NCBI RefSeq assembly: GCF_008868175.1
Contig: NZ_WBKT01000003.1
Span: 1-64,000, forward strand
Source of the DNA: Micromonospora sp. AMSO31t
GTDB taxonomy: Bacteria; Actinomycetota; Actinomycetes; Mycobacteriales; Micromonosporaceae
Direction: 5' to 3'
DNA: 64,000 bases
Position numbers and translations under genes: made by a program. A model generated the notes under the pieces. That model was not told the DNA's origin, ran no database searches, and worked only from the letters and a program-made list of their open reading frames with translations. Positions within the stretch are counted from its first letter, which is position 1; each line of letters starts with the position of its first letter. Positions 17,146-26,506 of this stretch are shown one piece after another.

Positions 17146-18783
17146 GTGGATGAGCTGTTCGCGCCGGCAGGGACGCTGCGCACGGCGTACCGCGCGGTGG
17201 ACTGGGCATCCACGTCACTGGGCCCGGTGCGCGACTGGAGTCCCACACTGCGCGCGGCCGTCGACCTCACCCTGCACTCCCGGTTCCCCGTGACGCTGTT
17301 CTGGGGACCGGAGTTCGTCATGGTCTACAACCAGGCCTACGTCGAGTTGATCGGGCAGAAGCATCCGGCCGCGCTCGGCGCCCCCGCGGCGCGGGTGTTC
17401 GCCGAGATCTGGGACGTCATCGGGCCGATGCTCCGCTCGGTGCGGTCGACCGGGCGCGCGACCTGGACGCGGGACATGCGGCTGCTCATGGACCGGCGCG
17501 GCTTTCCCGAGGAGTGCTTCTTCACGTTCTCCTACTCCGCGGTCCGCGATCCGGACGGCCGGGCCGAGGGCGTGATCGACATCGCGACGGAGACCACCAC
17601 GCAGGTGCTGTCCCAGCGGCGGCTGATCATGCTGGTCGGGCTCAGCGACGCCCTCAGCGGCATCGAGGACCCGGCGGAGATCCTCGACCTGGCGCTGCGG
17701 GTGCTGCGCACCGATCCGCAGGACCTGCCGGACGTCGACATCCTGGTCCTGGACGCCGGCGGCGACGCCGGTCACCCACCGCTGCCCGCGCTGCCGTCGA
17801 CGATCCTCCGCGACGGGGACTTCGCGCTGGAGACGATGGCCGACGTCCCCGTGATGCGGATGCGCCTGCCGGGCCTGGCACCGTCCGCGGAGACGGTCCT
17901 GGTGGCACGGCTGAGCCAGCACCTGCCCCTCGACGACGGCTACGTGGGGTTCGTGCGGCTGCTGGGCGCGACGGTAGCGCAGGCGCTGCAGCGGGCCCAG
18001 GCGCGCCAGGCCGAGCGGCGGGTCGCGATCCTCGAACGGGACCTGTCCGAGCGGCTGCAACGCAGCCTGCTGACCCCACCCGCCCAGCCGCCCGGGACCG
18101 AGGTGGCGGTCCGCTACCAGCCGGCGGCGGAACGCGCGCGGATCGGCGGTGACTGGTACGACTCCTTCCTGCTGCCCGACGGCTCCCTCACCCTGGTCAT
18201 CGGGGACGTGGCGGGCCACGACCAGCAGGCCGCCGCGGCCATGGCGCAGATCCGCAACGTGCTCCGTGGCGTCGCGTACACGGTGGGGAAGCCGCCGGGC
18301 GGGGTGCTCGAGGGCCTGGAGGCGACGACGCGGGGCCTGGGCGTGAGCGCGTTGACGACCGCGGTCCTGGCCCGGCTGGAGCAGGACGAGGAGCAGGCCC
18401 GCACCGGCGTACACACCCTGTCGTGGTCCAACGCCGGACACCCGCCGCCGGTCCTGGTCGCCCCCGACGGGACCGCGACCCTGCTGCGCACGCCGCCGGA
18501 GATGTTGCTGGGCGTCCAGGCCGGCGTCGCGCGCGGCGACCACCGGGTCACCCTCGCGCCCGGCAGCGCCGTCGTCCTGTACACCGACGGCCTGATCGAC
18601 CGGCGCGACGCGATCATCGACGACGGGTTGGCGGAGCTGGTGCGGAGCCTCACGGGCCGGCACGGGTCGACCGCCGAGCAGCTCTGCGACGAGTTGCTGG
18701 CCCGCTTCGCCGCCAGCAGCGACGACGACATCGCCCTGCTCGTGCTGCGGATTCCGCCGGAGCCCGCCGGCACACCGGGGTAG
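17146..18783 (+). CDS. PAS-domain SpoIIE (PPM)-type serine phosphatase
   Basis: The 545-residue protein begins with a PAS-like sensor (about residues 20-140; FPVTLFWGPEFVMVYNQAYVELIG...FSYSAVRDPDGRAEGVI). A variable linker region with a helical segment follows. Residues 310-540 form a SpoIIE/PPM phosphatase: IGGDWYDSFLL, IGDVAGHDQQAA, SNAGHPPPVLV, YTDGLIDRRD and SDDDIALLVLRI supply the metal-binding aspartates. Such proteins dephosphorylate anti-sigma-factor antagonists in partner-switching modules. The next gene is an RsbW-like HATPase, which supports that role. GTG at 17146 is chosen; TATGGT lies 6 bases upstream, so the message may be leaderless. Confidence 0.87.
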   Translation: MDELFAPAGTLRTAYRAVDWASTSLGPVRDWSPTLRAAVDLTLHSRFPVTLFWGPEFVMVYNQAYVELIGQKHPAALGAPAARVFAEIWDVIGPMLRSVRSTGRATWTRDMRLLMDRRGFPEECFFTFSYSAVRDPDGRAEGVIDIATETTTQVLSQRRLIMLVGLSDALSGIEDPAEILDLALRVLRTDPQDLPDVDILVLDAGGDAGHPPLPALPSTILRDGDFALETMADVPVMRMRLPGLAPSAETVLVARLSQHLPLDDGYVGFVRLLGATVAQALQRAQARQAERRVAILERDLSERLQRSLLTPPAQPPGTEVAVRYQPAAERARIGGDWYDSFLLPDGSLTLVIGDVAGHDQQAAAAMAQIRNVLRGVAYTVGKPPGGVLEGLEATTRGLGVSALTTAVLARLEQDEEQARTGVHTLSWSNAGHPPPVLVAPDGTATLLRTPPEMLLGVQAGVARGDHRVTLAPGSAVVLYTDGLIDRRDAIIDDGLAELVRSLTGRHGSTAEQLCDELLARFAASSDDDIALLVLRIPPEPAGTPG

Positions 18784-18827
18784 GCGGGCGAGGCCGGGGC
18801 GTCGCGGGCGAAAAATCGGAATGCAGG

Positions 18828-18833
18828 TAGCCT
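18828..18833 (+). promoter_or_regulatory. Candidate -10 box of a leaderless transcript
   Basis: TAGCCT lies seven bases before the ATG at 18841, which has no Shine-Dalgarno sequence. This is the spacing expected if transcription starts at or beside the start codon. No clear -35 box is visible. Confidence 0.35.
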
Positions 18834-18840
18834 CTTTTCC

Positions 18841-19281
18841 ATGGGCGGTTCGGGACCGCCGGCCGACATCAATTCCACGGGGGCCGGGCATACGCGACGT
18901 GCGGCGTCGTCGCTGCTGGCCCGGGCCTTCACCACGGCCAGCATCACCGAGCTGCGGCATGCCGTCGCCGCGGCTGTCGCGGCAGCGGGGCTGACCGGCG
19001 AGCCCGCCGAAGACTTCGTCCTGGCCGTCCACGAGCTGGCCACCAACGCCGTACGCCACGGCGGCGGCACGGGCCACCTGCACCTGCGGCGGCAGGGCGA
19101 CCTCCTGCTCTGCGACGTCATCGATCATGGCGCGGGCGTCGACGCGCCGCCGATCCGGCAGGTCGCCGGGGACGCGGCGGGCGGCCGGGGCCTCTGGCTG
19201 GCGGACCACCTGGCCGACTCGCTGAGCCTGCGCCGCCGCGCCGACGGGCTGACCGCCACCGTCACCATCGCGCTGAGCTGA
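18841..19281 (+). CDS. RsbW-like HATPase_c ATP-binding protein (anti-sigma/serine kinase type)
   Basis: This 146-residue protein carries the GHKL ATPase motifs: N box HELATNAVRHGGG (near residue 62-74), G1-type DHGAGVDAP and G2-type GGRGLWLADHLAD. The size is typical of stand-alone actinobacterial HATPase_c_2 proteins, which bind sigma factors or phosphorylate antagonists. The preceding gene is a SpoIIE-type phosphatase, so the pair is likely to form part of a partner-switching circuit. No sigma factor or STAS antagonist is adjacent, so the partners are elsewhere. The gene ends four bases before the end of the oppositely oriented glpD. Confidence 0.85.
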   Translation: MGGSGPPADINSTGAGHTRRAASSLLARAFTTASITELRHAVAAAVAAAGLTGEPAEDFVLAVHELATNAVRHGGGTGHLHLRRQGDLLLCDVIDHGAGVDAPPIRQVAGDAAGGRGLWLADHLADSLSLRRRADGLTATVTIALS

Positions 19282-19285
19282 CCCG

Positions 19286-21010
19286 TCAGACCGCCACGGC
19301 CGCCTGCTGCACCACCTCGGGGGCGCCCAGCCGGGCCGCGTCGGCCGCCGTGTCGTCGGGCTGCTCGTGCGCGGCCCGCTCGGCCCGGACCCGGTCCCGG
19401 TAGTGCGCCACCTCCCGGTCGACCCGCTGCTCGTCCCAACCGAGGACCGGAGCCATCAGCTCCGCCGCCGGCCGGGCCGCCGTCAGCCCCCCGTCGAAGC
19501 TCTCGATCGAGATGTGGGTACGCCGGGTCAGCGCGTCCTCCAGGTGCAACGCTCCCTCGGCGGAGGCCGCGTAGGCGATCTCCACCCGCAGGTAGTCCTC
19601 CGCGCCGTCGAGCGGCCGGCCGAGCGTCGGGTCCTCCCGCAGCAGCTCCAGCACCTCGTCAACGGCGGCGCCGTAGCGGTGCAACAGGTGCTCGACGCGC
19701 TCGGTGTGCAGGCCGAACTGCTGCGCCAGCCGGCGTCGCTGGTTCCATCGCGCGACGTGGCCCTCCGCGCCGAGCAACGGCACCCGGTCGGTGCACGAGG
19801 CGGGAACCCCGCCGCCGAGGCCGCGCACGGCCTCGTCGACCGTGTCGCGTGCCATGACCCGGTACGTCGTGTACTTGCCGCCGGCCACCATCACCAGCCC
19901 GGGCGTCGGGCGGAGCACGGCGTGCTCGCGGGACAGCTTCGCCGTGGCGTCGGACTCCCCGGACAGCAGCGGGCGCAGTCCGGCGTACACCCCCTCGACG
20001 TCGTCGCGGGTCAGCGGGGTGGCCAGCACCTGGTTGACGTGCTCCAGCAGGTAGTCGATGTCCCGGCTGGTCGCCGCCGGATGCGCCTTGTCCAGGTCCC
20101 AGTCGGTGTCGGTGGTGCCGATCAGCCAGTGCCGGCCCCACGGGATCACGAACAGCACACTGGTATCGGTACGCAGGATCAGGCCGGTCCGGGACCGGAT
20201 CCGGTCGCGCGGAACGACCAGGTGGATGCCCTTGGAGGCCCGGACCTGGACCTGGCCCCGCTCGCCCACGAGTGCCTGGCTGTCGTCGGTCCACACGCCG
20301 GTGGCGTTGACGACCTGCCGGGCGCGCACCTCCAACACCCGGTCGGTCTCCAGGTCGTGCACCCGTGCCCCGGTGACGCGGGCGCCCTCGCGGAGGAAAC
20401 CCACCACCCGCGCCCGCGACAGCGGATGCGCCCCGTACGCGGCGGCGGTGCGGACCAGGAAGGTCACCAGCCGGGCGTCGTCGACCTGGGCGTCGTAGTA
20501 CTGGAGGGCGCCGACCATCGCCTCGGGCCGCAGGGACGGGCAGGCGCGCAGCGCGCCCCGGCGGGTCAGGTGCCGGTGGGCCGGCACGCCGCGCGCGTGA
20601 CTGCCCGAGAGGCTCATGGTGTCGTAGAGCAGGACGCCGGCTCCCGCGTACAGCCGCTCCCAGCCGCGGTGCCGCAGCGGGTAGAGGAACGGCACCGGGC
20701 GGACCAGGTGCGGGGCGAGTCGCTGCAGGAGCAGCCCGCGCTCGCGCAGCGCCTCCCGGACCAGCCCGAAGTCGAGCATCTCCAGGTAGCGCAGGCCGCC
20801 GTGGATGAGCTTGCTGGACCGGCTCGACGTGCCGCTGGCCCAGTCGCGGGCCTCGACGAGCCCGACCGACAGGCCGCGGGTGACGGCGTCGAGCGCGCAG
20901 CCGGCGCCGGTGACGCCGCCGCCGATCACCAGGACGTCCAGTTCCTGGCCGCCGCCGAGCGCGGCCAGGGACCGCTCGCGGGCGGCCGGTGACAGTGTCG
21001 CGGAATGCAT
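19286..21010 (-). CDS. glpD: Glycerol-3-phosphate dehydrogenase (FAD-dependent)
   Basis: The 574-residue flavoprotein oxidises glycerol-3-phosphate to dihydroxyacetone phosphate and passes electrons to quinones at the membrane. The Rossmann FAD motif is VLVIGGGVTGAGCALDA (near residue 30), followed by the GlpD signature GTSSRSSKLIHGGLRYL. WLIGTTDTDWD and VAGGKYTTYRVMA in the FAD/substrate domain and a C-terminal helical domain complete the family length. The ATG at 21010 has AGAGAAG upstream; longer in-frame extensions would run into glpK. It is the last gene of glpF-glpK-glpD, 83 bases downstream of glpK. Confidence 0.95.
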   Translation of the reverse strand: MHSATLSPAARERSLAALGGGQELDVLVIGGGVTGAGCALDAVTRGLSVGLVEARDWASGTSSRSSKLIHGGLRYLEMLDFGLVREALRERGLLLQRLAPHLVRPVPFLYPLRHRGWERLYAGAGVLLYDTMSLSGSHARGVPAHRHLTRRGALRACPSLRPEAMVGALQYYDAQVDDARLVTFLVRTAAAYGAHPLSRARVVGFLREGARVTGARVHDLETDRVLEVRARQVVNATGVWTDDSQALVGERGQVQVRASKGIHLVVPRDRIRSRTGLILRTDTSVLFVIPWGRHWLIGTTDTDWDLDKAHPAATSRDIDYLLEHVNQVLATPLTRDDVEGVYAGLRPLLSGESDATAKLSREHAVLRPTPGLVMVAGGKYTTYRVMARDTVDEAVRGLGGGVPASCTDRVPLLGAEGHVARWNQRRRLAQQFGLHTERVEHLLHRYGAAVDEVLELLREDPTLGRPLDGAEDYLRVEIAYAASAEGALHLEDALTRRTHISIESFDGGLTAARPAAELMAPVLGWDEQRVDREVAHYRDRVRAERAAHEQPDDTAADAARLGAPEVVQQAAVAV

Positions 21011-21093
21011 CCGTCTTCTCTTTCTGCGCGGGGTGGGCGGCCGACGAGGGGGCGCCGGCCGCCCGGATCCTGGGGGTGGGACAGGGATACGGC

Positions 21094-22611
21094 TCAGTCG
21101 ACATCGACCCAGTCGAGGGTGCGGCCGACCGCCTTCTTCCACCGGGCGTAGCCGGTCTCGCGCTGCTCCGGCGACCAGGTCGGCTGCCAGCGCCGGCTCT
21201 CGTTCCAGTTCTCGCGCAGTTCGTCGGTGCTCTTCCAGAACCCGACGGCGAGCCCGGCCGCGTAGGCCGCGCCCAGGGCCGTGGTCTCGGCGACCACCGG
21301 CCGGCTGACCGGCACCCCGAGGATGTCCGCCTGGAGCTGCATGCAGAGGTCGTTGACGGTGACGCCGCCGTCGACCTTCAGGCACTCCAGGTGCACCCCG
21401 GAGTCCTGCTCCATGGCCTCGGCCACGTCCCGGCTCTGGTAGCAGATCGACTCCAGGGTGGCCCGGGCGATGTGCGCGTCGGTGTTGAACCGGGACAGGC
21501 CGACGATCGCGCCGCGAGCGTCGGAGCGCCAGTACGGGGCGAACAGGCCGGAGAACGCCGGAACGAAGTACACGCCGCCGCTGTCCTCGACCTGGCGGGC
21601 CAGGATCTCGCTCTGCGCGGCGGTGCTGATGATCTTGAGCTGGTCACGCAGCCACTGCACGGCCGAGCCGGTGACCGCGATCGAGCCCTCCAGCGCGTAC
21701 ACCGGCGCGTCGTCGCCGAACTGGTAGCAGACCGTGGTGAGCAGCCCGGCCTTGGACCGCACGATGTCGGTGCCGGTATTGAGCAGCATGAAGTTGCCGG
21801 TGCCGTACGTGTTCTTCGCCTCGCCCGGCGCGAAGCAGACCTGCCCGACCGTGGCGGCCTGCTGGTCGCCCAGGTCGCCGGTGATGCGGACGGGGCTGCT
21901 GAACGGCCCGTGCGGCACGGTGCTGCCGTACGAGCGCGGGTCGGAGGACGGCCGGATCTCCGGCAGCATGGCCCGCGGGATGCCGAAGAACGACAGCAGC
22001 TCGTCGTCCCAGTCGAGCGTCTCCAGGTTCATGAGCATCGTGCGGCTGGCGTTGGTGGGGTCGGTGACGTGCACACCGCCCTCCGTGCCGCCGGTCAGGT
22101 TCCACAGCAGCCAGGTGTCGGTGTTGCCGAAGACGGCGTCGCCACGCTCGGCCGCCTCCCGGACCCCGTCGACGTTCTCCAGGATCCACTGGATCTTTCC
22201 GGCGGAGAAGTACGTCGCCGGCGGCAGGCCCGCCCTGCGCCGGATGACGTCCCCCTTGCCCTCGCGTTCGAGGGCAGAGGCGATCCGGTCGGTGCGGGTG
22301 TCCTGCCAGACGATCGCGTTGTAGTAGGGCCGGCCGGTCCGGCGGTTCCACACCACCATGGTTTCGCGCTGGTTGGTGATGCCGAGCGCGGCGAGGTCGG
22401 CGCCGGCCAGGCCGTGCTCGTTCATCGCGGTCTGGATCACCGTCTGGGTCCGTTCCCAGATCTCCAGGGGGTTGTGCTCGACCCAGCCCGCCCGCGGCAG
22501 GATCTGCTGGTGTTCGAGCTGGTGGCGGCCGACCTCGTTGCCACCGTGGTCGAAGATCATGAATCGGGTGCTGGTGGTGCCCTGGTCCACGGCGCCGACG
22601 AAGTCAGCCAT
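21094..22611 (-). CDS. glpK: Glycerol kinase (copy 1, in glpF-glpK-glpD operon)
   Basis: The 505-residue FGGY-family kinase phosphorylates glycerol to glycerol-3-phosphate with ATP. Visible signatures are [16 protein letters not shown] at the N-terminus (phosphate-binding loop), [28 protein letters not shown] and the C-terminal [25 protein letters not shown] blocks. It is full length. It lies between glpF and glpD and is transcribed with them. A second, diverged glycerol kinase gene lies 1.8 kb away on the other strand beside the IclR regulator. The TTG/CTG-rich 5' region holds GGAGAC-like Shine-Dalgarno sequence (AAGGAGA) a few bases before the ATG. Confidence 0.95.
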   Translation of the reverse strand: MADFVGAVDQGTTSTRFMIFDHGGNEVGRHQLEHQQILPRAGWVEHNPLEIWERTQTVIQTAMNEHGLAGADLAALGITNQRETMVVWNRRTGRPYYNAIVWQDTRTDRIASALEREGKGDVIRRRAGLPPATYFSAGKIQWILENVDGVREAAERGDAVFGNTDTWLLWNLTGGTEGGVHVTDPTNASRTMLMNLETLDWDDELLSFFGIPRAMLPEIRPSSDPRSYGSTVPHGPFSSPVRITGDLGDQQAATVGQVCFAPGEAKNTYGTGNFMLLNTGTDIVRSKAGLLTTVCYQFGDDAPVYALEGSIAVTGSAVQWLRDQLKIISTAAQSEILARQVEDSGGVYFVPAFSGLFAPYWRSDARGAIVGLSRFNTDAHIARATLESICYQSRDVAEAMEQDSGVHLECLKVDGGVTVNDLCMQLQADILGVPVSRPVVAETTALGAAYAAGLAVGFWKSTDELRENWNESRRWQPTWSPEQRETGYARWKKAVGRTLDWVDVD

Positions 22612-22653
22612 GCGGGGGTCTCCTTCCGGTACGGGAAATACGGGGTCGGCGGA

Positions 22654-23487
22654 TCAGACTCGGGAAAGCTCGGCCTCTCCCGGCGCGGCCTCGGTGGCCA
22701 GGGCGCCCGGCTCCGGGGTGTCCTCGTCGGGCAGGAACCGGCCGACGATCAGCTCGTAGAGACCGGCGCCGACCACACCGCCGACGAGCGGCCCGACGAT
22801 CGGCACCCAGAAGTACGGGTAGCCGCCGGCATCCTGGAACGCTGTCTCGTAGCCGGTCAGGAAGGAGGCGAGGCGGGGGCCGAAGTCGCGGGCGGGGTTG
22901 ATGGCGTAGCCGGCGTTGGCGGCGAAGGCCATCCCGATCGCCACCACGATCAGGCCGACGATCAGCGGGGCGAGGTTGCCGCCGGGCAGCGAGTTGCGCG
23001 CGTCGGTGACCGCCAGGATCAGGAACAGCAGGATCGCCGTACCGATGATCTGGTCGCGCAGGGCGCCCCACTCGCTGACGCCGGCGCCCGGCAGGGTGGA
23101 GAAGACGCCCTGGCTCTTGACCGTGAGGCCCGGGTCGAAGCGGGACAGCGCCTCGCTGTAGTTCCAGCGGATGACCAGGGCCGCAACGAACGCGCCGGCG
23201 GTCTGGGCCAGCGCGTACGGCATCACCTTGCGCCAGGAGAAGCCCTTGAACACGGCCAGGGCGACGGTGACCGCCGGGTTGAGGTGGGCGCCGCTGATCC
23301 GGCCCGCCACGTACACGCCGAGCGTGACGCCGAGGCCCCACGCCCAGGCGATGCTGTCGAACTCGCCGGTGCCGGCGGCGGCCACCTGGGCGACCACGCC
23401 CACGCCGAACAGGATGAGGATCGCGGTGCCGGCGAACTCGGCGGCCAACTCACCGAGAAGTCCGGGAACCTTCGCTCGTTGCGTCAT
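22654..23487 (-). CDS. glpF: Glycerol facilitator / aquaporin (MIP family)
   Basis: A 277-residue MIP channel with six membrane segments and two half-helices carrying the pore motifs HLNPAV (near residue 68) and NPARD (near residue 200). The loop before the second half is extended (about GTGEF... and SRFDPGLTVKSQG), as in glycerol facilitators. It is first in a glpF-glpK-glpD operon, which defines its role as glycerol uptake. GGAGG lies about six bases before the ATG. The 120-base gap to the divergent IclR gene must hold both promoters and the regulator's operator. Confidence 0.93.
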   Translation of the reverse strand: MTQRAKVPGLLGELAAEFAGTAILILFGVGVVAQVAAAGTGEFDSIAWAWGLGVTLGVYVAGRISGAHLNPAVTVALAVFKGFSWRKVMPYALAQTAGAFVAALVIRWNYSEALSRFDPGLTVKSQGVFSTLPGAGVSEWGALRDQIIGTAILLFLILAVTDARNSLPGGNLAPLIVGLIVVAIGMAFAANAGYAINPARDFGPRLASFLTGYETAFQDAGGYPYFWVPIVGPLVGGVVGAGLYELIVGRFLPDEDTPEPGALATEAAPGEAELSRV

Positions 23488-23578
23488 CTGGCGCCTCCAG
23501 AAGCGGTGGGAGTGGCTGAACCGTAGAGAGCGCCGCGAGGTCGGGTCAACGAACCCCGGTCGACATTGCCGAACACTG

Positions 23579-23605
23579 TTGCGACTGGTGGAACGCCGCT
23601 AGCAT
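23579..23605 (+). promoter_or_regulatory. Candidate promoter of the IclR gene, leaderless type
   Basis: TTGCGA (23579-23584) and TAGCAT (23600-23605) are separated by 15 bases, a slightly short spacer. The ATG follows eight bases after the -10 and has no Shine-Dalgarno, so the transcript may be leaderless. Confidence 0.4.
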
Positions 23606-23613
23606 TCCGCCCC

Positions 23614-24381
23614 ATGCCGGGTCAGGTGCAGTCCATCGCGCGTGCCGCGGCGATCCTCCGCCTGCTGGCCAGCAGTTCCGGCCGGCTCGGCATCGGGGAG
23701 ATCGCCCGTTCCCTCGACCTGCCCAAGGGCACCGCGCACGGGATCGTCCGGACCCTTCAGGACGTCGGCTTCGTGGAGCAGGACAAGACCTCCGGCAAGT
23801 ACCAGCTCGGGGCGGCGCTGCTGCACCTCGGCACCAGCTACCTCGACGTCAACGAACTGCGCTCCCGCTCCATCAACTGGGCCGACCCGCTGGCCGCGCG
23901 CAGCGGCGAGTCCGTCCGCATCGGCACTCTGCTGGACGGCAAGGTGCTGGTGGTCCACCACGTCTTCCGACCCGACGACACCCTGCAGACGCTCGACGTC
24001 GGGTCCCTGCTCCCCCCGCACGCCACCGCGCTCGGGAAGGTCCTGCTCGCCTACGACGTCGGCGCTGCCAACGCGGTCCTGCAGGGCGAACCCGAGCCGT
24101 ACACCCGCCGCACCCTGGTCACCCCGCGGACCCTGTCCCGCGCGCTGACCGAGATCCGGGACAACGGCTGGGGCGCCGAGATCGAGGAGATGACCCTCGG
24201 CGAGGCCGGCATCGCCGCGCCCATCCGCGGCTACGGCGGCCTCGTCGTGGGCGCGATCGGGCTCTCCGGCCCGGTCGACCGGGTCTGCGACGGCAAGAGC
24301 CACCCCCGGCCCGCGCTCGTCGCGTACGTCCGGGACGCCGCCCGGGCGGTGTCCCGCGATCTCGGGGCCGCCCGCTGGTGA
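23614..24381 (+). CDS. IclR-family transcriptional regulator of the glycerol genes
   Basis: The 255-residue regulator has an N-terminal winged helix-turn-helix ([16 protein letters not shown]...[21 protein letters not shown]) and a C-terminal IclR effector domain (residues 80-250; [41 protein letters not shown]). It is divergent from glpF-glpK-glpD and 46 bases upstream of a second glpK, the arrangement of the Streptomyces GylR regulator, which represses glycerol genes. Glycerol or glycerol-3-phosphate is therefore the likely effector. ATG 23614 is chosen over an upstream in-frame start because the domain begins immediately afterwards and a -10-like box lies just before it. Confidence 0.9.
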   Translation: MPGQVQSIARAAAILRLLASSSGRLGIGEIARSLDLPKGTAHGIVRTLQDVGFVEQDKTSGKYQLGAALLHLGTSYLDVNELRSRSINWADPLAARSGESVRIGTLLDGKVLVVHHVFRPDDTLQTLDVGSLLPPHATALGKVLLAYDVGAANAVLQGEPEPYTRRTLVTPRTLSRALTEIRDNGWGAEIEEMTLGEAGIAAPIRGYGGLVVGAIGLSGPVDRVCDGKSHPRPALVAYVRDAARAVSRDLGAARW

Positions 24382-24427
24382 TCCGTCCAGGCTGCACCGC
24401 CACCCCCGCGCCAGAGAGGACGAGGAC

Positions 24428-25951
24428 ATGACCGACAGCTACGTCGTCTCCATCGACCAGGGCACCACCTCGACCCGCTGCATCGTGTTCGACCGCCGCG
24501 GCAACCTCGTCTCCGTGGCCCAGCGGGAGCACCAGCAGCACTTCCCCCGCCCCGGCTGGGTGGAGCACGACGCCCTGGAGATCTGGCGCAACGTCGGCAA
24601 GGTGGTGCCCCGGGCCCTCGTCGAGGCCGGCATCGGCGTCGACCAGATCGCCGCCATCGGCATCGCCAACCAGCGGGAGACCATCGTGGTGTGGGACCGC
24701 CGCACCGGCGTGCCGGTGGCGCCCGCGATCATCTGGCAGGACACCCGGACCGACGCGCTGGTGGAGACGCTGTCCGAGGCGGCCGGCGCCGACGGCCTGC
24801 GGGAGCGCTGCGGCCTGCCGCTCACCACGTACTTCTCGGCACCGAAGCTGCGCTGGCTGCTGGACCACACCCCCGGCCTGCCGGAGCGGGCCGAGCGGGG
24901 CGAGGTGCTCTTCGGCACCATGGAGAGCTGGCTGATCTGGAACCTCACGGGCGGCCCGGACGGCGGTCTGCACCTGACGGACGTGACCAACGCCAGCCGC
25001 ACCATGCTGATGGACCTGCGTACGCTCCGCTGGCACCCCGACTCGCTGGCCTTCTTCGGCATCCCGGCCGCCATGCTGCCCGAGATCCGTTCCTCGTCGG
25101 AGGTCTACGGCACGGCGACCACCGTCCTGCCCGGCGTACGGATCGCCGCCGCGCTCGGCGACCAGCAGGCCGCCCTGTTCGGCCAGACCTGCTTCGCACC
25201 CGGCGACGCCAAGTGCACCTACGGCACCGGCAGCTTCCTGCTGCTCAACACCGGCGAGGAGCCGGTGCACTCCGACCACGGGCTGCTCACCACCGTCGGC
25301 TACCAGATCGCCGGCCGGCCCGCCGTCTACGCCCTCGAAGGCTCCATCGCGATCACCGGCTCCCTGGTGCAGTGGTTCCGCGACCAGCTCGACCTCATCA
25401 CCACCGCGCCGGAGATCGAGACCCTCGCCCGCACCGTCGACGACAACGGCGGCTGCTACATCGTGCCGGCCTTCTCCGGGCTGTTCGCGCCGCACTGGCG
25501 CAGCGAGGCGCGGGGCGTGATCGTCGGGCTCACCTCGTACATCACCAAGGGGCACCTGGCCCGGGCGGTGCTGGAGGCCACCGGCTGGCAGACCCGCGAG
25601 GTGGTCGAGGCGATGAACGCCGACTCCGGACTGGATCTGACGGCGCTGCGGGTGGACGGCGGGATGACTGCCAACAACCTGCTCATGCAGTTCGTCGCCG
25701 ACGTGCTCGGCGTCCCGGTGGTGCGCCCCATGGTCGCCGAGACGGTCTCGCTCGGCGCCGCGTACGCCGCCGGACTCGCGGTAGGCTACTGGGCCGACCT
25801 GGAGGGGCTGCGCAGCAACTGGCACCTGGCCGCCCGCTGGGAACCGGAACTGGACGAGACGATCCGCGCCGAGGAACGGGAGAACTGGCAGCGCGCCGTG
25901 GAGCGCACCTTCGGGTGGATCAAACCGGAGGCCCGGGCCGCCAACCGGTGA
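24428..25951 (+). CDS. glpK: Glycerol kinase (copy 2, downstream of IclR regulator)
   Basis: This is a second complete FGGY kinase, 507 residues: [59 protein letters not shown] and [14 protein letters not shown] are all present. GAGAGGACGAGG precedes the ATG. It lies 46 bases after the IclR gene on the same strand and is clearly diverged from the copy in the glpFKD operon (N-terminal, lid and C-terminal segments differ), so it is not a recent duplication. Both copies keep the catalytic aspartate region. A different expression level, regulation or polyol substrate is possible; glycerol is the default call. Confidence 0.92.
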   Translation: MTDSYVVSIDQGTTSTRCIVFDRRGNLVSVAQREHQQHFPRPGWVEHDALEIWRNVGKVVPRALVEAGIGVDQIAAIGIANQRETIVVWDRRTGVPVAPAIIWQDTRTDALVETLSEAAGADGLRERCGLPLTTYFSAPKLRWLLDHTPGLPERAERGEVLFGTMESWLIWNLTGGPDGGLHLTDVTNASRTMLMDLRTLRWHPDSLAFFGIPAAMLPEIRSSSEVYGTATTVLPGVRIAAALGDQQAALFGQTCFAPGDAKCTYGTGSFLLLNTGEEPVHSDHGLLTTVGYQIAGRPAVYALEGSIAITGSLVQWFRDQLDLITTAPEIETLARTVDDNGGCYIVPAFSGLFAPHWRSEARGVIVGLTSYITKGHLARAVLEATGWQTREVVEAMNADSGLDLTALRVDGGMTANNLLMQFVADVLGVPVVRPMVAETVSLGAAYAAGLAVGYWADLEGLRSNWHLAARWEPELDETIRAEERENWQRAVERTFGWIKPEARAANR

Positions 25952-26122
25952 CCCACCGGACGCCAACCGACCGAGACCCCTCCCGCACCGAACCAGGGCG
26001 AGCTCCGCAACAGCCGCGCTCACACGAGCCGCGCCATTCGCACCGACGGCACTCGCCCCGCAGATACCGCTCCTGCCGCAGGGACTGCACGAGAACCAGA
26101 CTGCGGCGGGGAGAGCCTACGC

Positions 26123-26434
26123 TCAGTCGGTCGGCAGGAGGGGGCGCATGAAGGTGCGCTCGTAGCGCAGGACGCAGCCGGAGTCGTCGCGGATCCGGTC
26201 GGCGGCCACGAACTCCGGGTCGTCGTCGAACCGTGCGCGGTAGCGCTCGTACGCCGCCAGGCTCTCGAAGCTGAACAGCGCCTCGGCCCGGTCGCTGGCG
26301 CCCTCGGCGGGCAGGAAGTAGCCGTGGTGCACGCCGCCGTGCTTGGTCACCAGCCGCATCCACTCGCGGGCGAAGCGTTCGAACGCCTCAATCTGCGCGG
26401 GGTCGATCGTGTAGTGCACGACGCAGGTGATCAC
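26123..26434 (-). CDS. NIPSNAP family protein
   Basis: A small protein of about 103 residues. The block ITCVVHYTIDPAQIEAFERFA followed by LVTKHGGVHHGYFLPAEGASD and ALFSFESLAAYERYR is characteristic of the NIPSNAP family, a dimeric alpha/beta-barrel (ferredoxin-like) fold of uncertain function. GTG at 26434 gives the family's usual start (ITC...); an in-frame GTG at 26443 would add three residues. It faces the second glycerol kinase gene across a 170-base convergent gap in which I see no terminator-like structure. Confidence 0.8.
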   Translation of the reverse strand: MITCVVHYTIDPAQIEAFERFAREWMRLVTKHGGVHHGYFLPAEGASDRAEALFSFESLAAYERYRARFDDDPEFVAADRIRDDSGCVLRYERTFMRPLLPTD

Positions 26435-26453
26435 GGCATCCACCCTACGGGCC

Positions 26454-26492
26454 GCCGTGCCGGCGCTCCCCCCGTGGGAGCGCCGGCACGGC
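26454..26492 (-). terminator. Strong hairpin terminator of the sigma/anti-sigma-like operon
   Basis: A perfect 17-base-pair stem (26454-26470 with 26476-26492) closes the loop CCCGT. It begins 14 bases after the stop codon of the minus-strand gene at 26507 and also separates it from the NIPSNAP gene. No U-tract is present. Confidence 0.75.
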
Positions 26493-26506
26493 TGGACCAG
26501 GGACGG

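Noticed and set aside
17215-19209. 664-codon minus-strand frame opposite the phosphatase and HATPase genes
   Set aside because: Both plus-strand proteins have diagnostic motifs; the minus frame has none.
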